DNA from: Chryseosolibacter sp966095595 | GTDB taxonomy: Bacteria; Bacteroidota; Bacteroidia; Cytophagales; Cyclobacteriaceae | NCBI GenBank assembly: GCA_966095595.1 | Contig: CBHTUB010000244.1 | Location: 1 to 8,809 of the forward strand | Reading direction: 5' to 3' | DNA: 8,809 nt | Shown: positions 6,519 through 8,809 of the stretch, in pieces | Numbering within the stretch: position 1 is the stretch's first letter | How the letters are laid out: every line of letters begins with the position of its first letter | Notes under the pieces: generated by a model | The model's database searches: none | What the model saw: the letters and a program-made list of their open reading frames with translations, nothing else | Told to the model about the DNA's origin: nothing | Position numbers and translations under genes: made by a program

Positions 6519-6914
6519 CTATAAAGTTTGGAGCCAGGCCCTGGCCTCCTCGACGTTGGTAAAATACTGTACGGTGAATAAATTGTTGTTGATGTTATGC
6601 TCGATCTTTTTGATCGTGTACTCCACAAATTTGTTGTTGGGAACGATTACGGCGGAGTAACGGAATCCGGCATTGATTGCCCGGGGAAACCAGTCGTCGG
6701 TAAGCCAGCTTTGGTTTTCGCGCATGACCACCGGGACCTTCGAATTGTCGGCAATCATTTTGTAGACGTTTTTTTCGATCATCAATTGCAAGGCAAACTC
6801 ACATGCCTGAATAAAGCCGGAAGGCTTAGCCATCTTGTCATTCCAGTCAACGTGAACAATGGACAGCCCGCTATCGTAGTAGATCGTGCAATCGTCGTTC
6901 CGAAACATTACCAT
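6519..6914 (-). CDS. SpoIIAA/STAS-like small protein, copy B (tandem paralogue)
   Basis: This is a 131-aa paralogue of the gene at 5998-6393, of exactly equal length and alignable without gaps. The best-conserved blocks are ACEFALQLMIEKNVYKMIAD (37-56), WFPRAINAGFRYSAVIVP (75-92) and VQYFTNVEEARAWL (115-128). Differences concentrate at residues 93-112 (NKFVEYTIKKIEHNINNNLF against EFVKFTIKEIDQDLHNTPF in copy A) and at a few surface positions in the N-terminal third. That charge change is the likeliest place for divergent partner choice. The ATG at 6912-6914 is preceded by TTATTTTGAGAC, identical to copy A; other upstream sequence differs. The 125-base spacer to copy A holds no gene, only a weak 5-bp hairpin (CGGTT and AACCG arms, about 6460-6479). 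It lies downstream of the rhomboid fusion after a 137-base gap with strong hairpins. The function is unknown. Confidence 0.75.
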   Translation of the reverse strand: MVMFRNDDCTIYYDSGLSIVHVDWNDKMAKPSGFIQACEFALQLMIEKNVYKMIADNSKVPVVMRENQSWLTDDWFPRAINAGFRYSAVIVPNNKFVEYTIKKIEHNINNNLFTVQYFTNVEEARAWLQTL

Positions 6915-6926
6915 GTCTCAAAATAA
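6912..6926 (-). promoter_or_regulatory. Conserved start-codon block TTATTTTGAGACATG of copy B
   Basis: This is the same 15-base block as before copy A, ending at the start codon of copy B. Here it is preceded by GATAATTTTTG, a second T-rich box close to the -7 consensus (one base too long). No Shine-Dalgarno sequence is present, which is usual for the phylum. Confidence 0.3.
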
Positions 6927-6950
6927 CAAAAATTATCCCTCAGCGAGGAT

Positions 6951-6984
6951 AGCGTCGCCGTTGTGGTGACGCTTTAAAAGCGTT
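6951..6984. terminator. Two overlapping, mutually exclusive hairpins between the rhomboid fusion and the STAS pair
   Basis: Hairpin 1 has arms AGCGTCGCC (6951-6959) and GGTGACGCT (6965-6973): 9 bp including one G-T pair and a 5-base loop. Hairpin 2 has arms ACGCTT (6969-6974) and AAGCGT (6978-6983) with a 3-base loop and is followed on the + strand by TTTTA. The two share 6969-6973, so only one can form at a time. On the - strand hairpin 2 would be made first after the rhomboid stop, then hairpin 1, with a T-rich stretch (ATAATTTTTG) about 15 bases later. They probably end rhomboid transcription or shape the leader of copy B. Confidence 0.4.
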
Positions 6985-7051
6985 TTACCTGACTCCGAAG
7001 CTCCGACTGCTCATAAAATGAAGAGTGAAGCGTGTAAGGAGAGAACGAAAA

Positions 7052-8809
7052 TCATATCGGTGACTTGAACCGAACCTCCGCATATCCTTCCGACTGGACC
7101 TTTTCCTGTCCGTGAATAAGGGTAGGCCTCCATGCCGGTCCTTCCCGAACAAGACGGATAGCCTCAGCGTTGCAAGGTATGCAGGAGCTCTGGAGGACAA
7201 CGAAGTTCCATAACGAGCCATCAGCGCCAACGGTAAAAAGTAATTTGACAACGCCACCATCACCACCATTTTCCGGCACCCGCACATTCCGTTCGAGGTA
7301 GTCATTGAACTTTGCACGGCCGATCACCGGAGTGGGATAAAAGCTTGTCTGATCGTAAATGTATTGTTCCCCTTTTTTACCAAGCGACATGCCCCTTACC
7401 AGCCTGTTCTCGAACCACTCTTCCTTGAAATACGGCTCTCCATTCTCCCTATAGCCCAGCCACCCGCCAGACTTGAAACCATTGATGTATTGACCTTCTT
7501 CCCTGACCGCGCCATTGGGAAACCATGCGATATATTTACCGTTTCCGCCCGCCACTTGCTGACGTCCGAGTGAATCCCAGACGGACCTGGTCTGCGCAGG
7601 GTTGACGTAGAACACCTCGCTTTCGAGTTGCCCGTTCCAATGAAATGTTTGCCATTTACCTACGGCTTCCTCCCTGACATACCTTCCTGCGGAACTGTAA
7701 GTGGAATGGTCAGAGTAGTAAATGAATATTCCGTCTTTCAGGTCGTCCTTGTAAACACCTTTCATCTGCAGGTCACCGTTTCTATAGTGGTCACGGACAG
7801 GCCCCTGCCAACGGCCCAGCGAGTCGCGTGTTCCTATGCGATAGTAGGGGGCATCTTCGCTTGTTGTTTCTTTCCAGTCCTTGTCGTAAAGTACTTTCAC
7901 CCATTTCAGAGACGAAGGAGCGGGCGCCGCCGTAGAATCCTGCCTGTCATCTTCCCTGGCTGTCCGGTAAAAATTCGGAGTGCGTTCAAGCCTGGGCACC
8001 GATTCAAAGCGTGGGCTCAGCGCTTCGATGCTGTCCGCATAAATGTAGGTCTCTTCCACCAGGTGAAGGCGATACGACGCTTCCAGCTCATGAAGACGGA
8101 CATACTCCGTCAATGAGGCGAGATCCCGGGTCAGGTCCCCTGGAACTTCCGTGATGAGCTCCAGATCACTTCTTATCGCCGACCATTCGTCTTTGATGTG
8201 TCCCAGCGTGTCGTAAAGGGCAGCATCATTCATCGGTGTGTTCAAAACCTGGGTGGTCGTGTCCTCCAGACGCAAGACATGCTGGAACGCATCGTAGTAT
8301 ATTTTCTGTGCCGGCGGAGCTACGAAGAACAGCAGCCACAGCACTGCGAACGTTCCGATCATGGCAAGGTGAGACCGAAGCACCTGCAGCTTGAAATGGC
8401 AGAAGGCTAGGATGATCCCGGCCGCGAATCCGCCAATGTGTCCCGCCAGATCGACGGGCAGGCCGCGGGTGATCAATATGTTGATGGCCACGAATATTCC
8501 AAAGTTCAACAATACCCGTTTGAGATTTTCCCGATCGCGATAAAATGAAATGAGCTCGGCTCCCAGCACGAATCCATAGAGGCCGAAGATCGCCCCCGAT
8601 GCTCCGGCGCTGACAACCAGGACATTGAAGAACACGCTTGCAAAGCCGGCGGTAAGCCCGCAGATAAAATAAAGTATCGTATAACGACCGGACCCTACGC
8701 CGGATTCAAGTATTTGTCCCAGCTGCCACAAGCCGTACATGTTTACCAGGAGGTGCAGGATCCCGAAATGCAGGAACATGCTGGAGATCAAACGCCACGG
8801 TTCGTTGCC
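7052..8809 (-). CDS. Rhomboid intramembrane serine protease fused to MORN_2 repeats and a TonB C-terminal domain (5' end outside the window)
   Basis: 585 codons are visible; the frame runs off the window edge, so TM1 and the true start are missing. Residues below count from the edge. WR (5-6) is the family's loop motif. H19 and N23 (HLLVN) are the oxyanion-type residues of TM2. S71 in GASG is the nucleophile in TM4, and H124 in GHIGGFAAG is its partner in TM6, so the protease looks catalytically complete. An extra TM7 (about 148-164) follows. Residues 165-300 form a helical, charged, probably coiled linker (DEWSAIRSDLELITEV, SLTEYVRLHELEASY). MORN_2/YwqK-like repeats span about 335-475 (YRNGDLQMKGVYKDDLKDG, WNGQLESEVF, FPNGAVREEGQYINGFKSGG, YRENGEPYFKEEWFENRLV). 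The C-terminal 90 residues resemble TonB_C (FNDYLERNVRVP, GVVKLLFTVGADGSLWNFVV, AEAIRLVREGPAWRP). With six core helices plus TM7, the C-terminal part should lie in the periplasm, fitting a TonB-like fold. Substrates are unknown. Confidence 0.85.
   Translation of the reverse strand, partial: GNEPWRLISSMFLHFGILHLLVNMYGLWQLGQILESGVGSGRYTILYFICGLTAGFASVFFNVLVVSAGASGAIFGLYGFVLGAELISFYRDRENLKRVLLNFGIFVAINILITRGLPVDLAGHIGGFAAGIILAFCHFKLQVLRSHLAMIGTFAVLWLLFFVAPPAQKIYYDAFQHVLRLEDTTTQVLNTPMNDAALYDTLGHIKDEWSAIRSDLELITEVPGDLTRDLASLTEYVRLHELEASYRLHLVEETYIYADSIEALSPRFESVPRLERTPNFYRTAREDDRQDSTAAPAPSSLKWVKVLYDKDWKETTSEDAPYYRIGTRDSLGRWQGPVRDHYRNGDLQMKGVYKDDLKDGIFIYYSDHSTYSSAGRYVREEAVGKWQTFHWNGQLESEVFYVNPAQTRSVWDSLGRQQVAGGNGKYIAWFPNGAVREEGQYINGFKSGGWLGYRENGEPYFKEEWFENRLVRGMSLGKKGEQYIYDQTSFYPTPVIGRAKFNDYLERNVRVPENGGDGGVVKLLFTVGADGSLWNFVVLQSSCIPCNAEAIRLVREGPAWRPTLIHGQEKVQSEGYAEVRFKSPI

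Noticed and set aside
7628..8116. 162-aa open frame on the + strand
   Set aside because: It is antisense to the linker and MORN part of the rhomboid fusion; there is no independent support.
8789..8791. TTG as the start codon of the rhomboid gene
   Set aside because: The frame continues to the window edge with the conserved WR just upstream (EPWR), so this TTG is an internal leucine and the gene is cut by the window.
1..8809. CRISPR array, transposase, integrase or rRNA
   Set aside because: I found no regularly spaced direct repeats, no DDE or tyrosine/serine recombinase motifs and no rRNA-like stretches on either strand.

Overview
The window looks like chromosomal DNA of a Bacteroidota bacterium, probably of the Cytophagales/Chryseolinea type. 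The reasons are a long (about 800 aa) duplicated FtsX/MacB-type permease ending in a typical PATILRNE tail, Bacteroidota-style promoter signals (a near-consensus TTTG-N19-TAnnTTTG upstream of the glycosylase gene), weak Shine-Dalgarno sites, and a MORN_2/TonB_C architecture common in this phylum. The taxonomy is inferred from protein style, not from a marker gene.

Layout. (1) 1-2050 is visibly more AT-rich than the rest. It carries a small two-helix membrane protein on the + strand (162-464), an open but unassigned in-frame continuation (465-638), and on the - strand a 391-aa protein built from two NUMOD4 modules with degenerate HNH remnants and a NUMOD1 module between them (661-1836). A 21-nt near-palindrome sits just upstream of that gene. 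(2) 1837-2225 is a 389-base gap whose right half is a GC-rich structured element that resembles a dispersed intergenic repeat. (3) 2226-8809 is GC-richer, and all genes there lie on the - strand. In transcription order (right to left) they are a rhomboid protease fused to MORN_2 repeats and a TonB C-terminal domain (cut by the window edge), two tandem 131-aa SpoIIAA/STAS-like paralogues, a YcaQ/AlkX-type DNA glycosylase, and a large FtsX-like ABC transporter permease.

How the genes may work together. The - strand genes share direction, but the gaps are 60-137 bases and at least one internal promoter is visible, so I read them as neighbouring transcription units and not as one tight operon. 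The glycosylase points to repair of alkylated or cross-linked DNA. The permease, the rhomboid fusion and the small membrane protein are envelope functions. The tandem STAS-like pair has no visible partner. The two most unusual items are the rhomboid-MORN-TonB_C fusion and the NUMOD protein, which has kept its DNA-binding modules but lost the HNH catalytic residues. No tRNA, rRNA, CRISPR array, transposase or integrase is visible.
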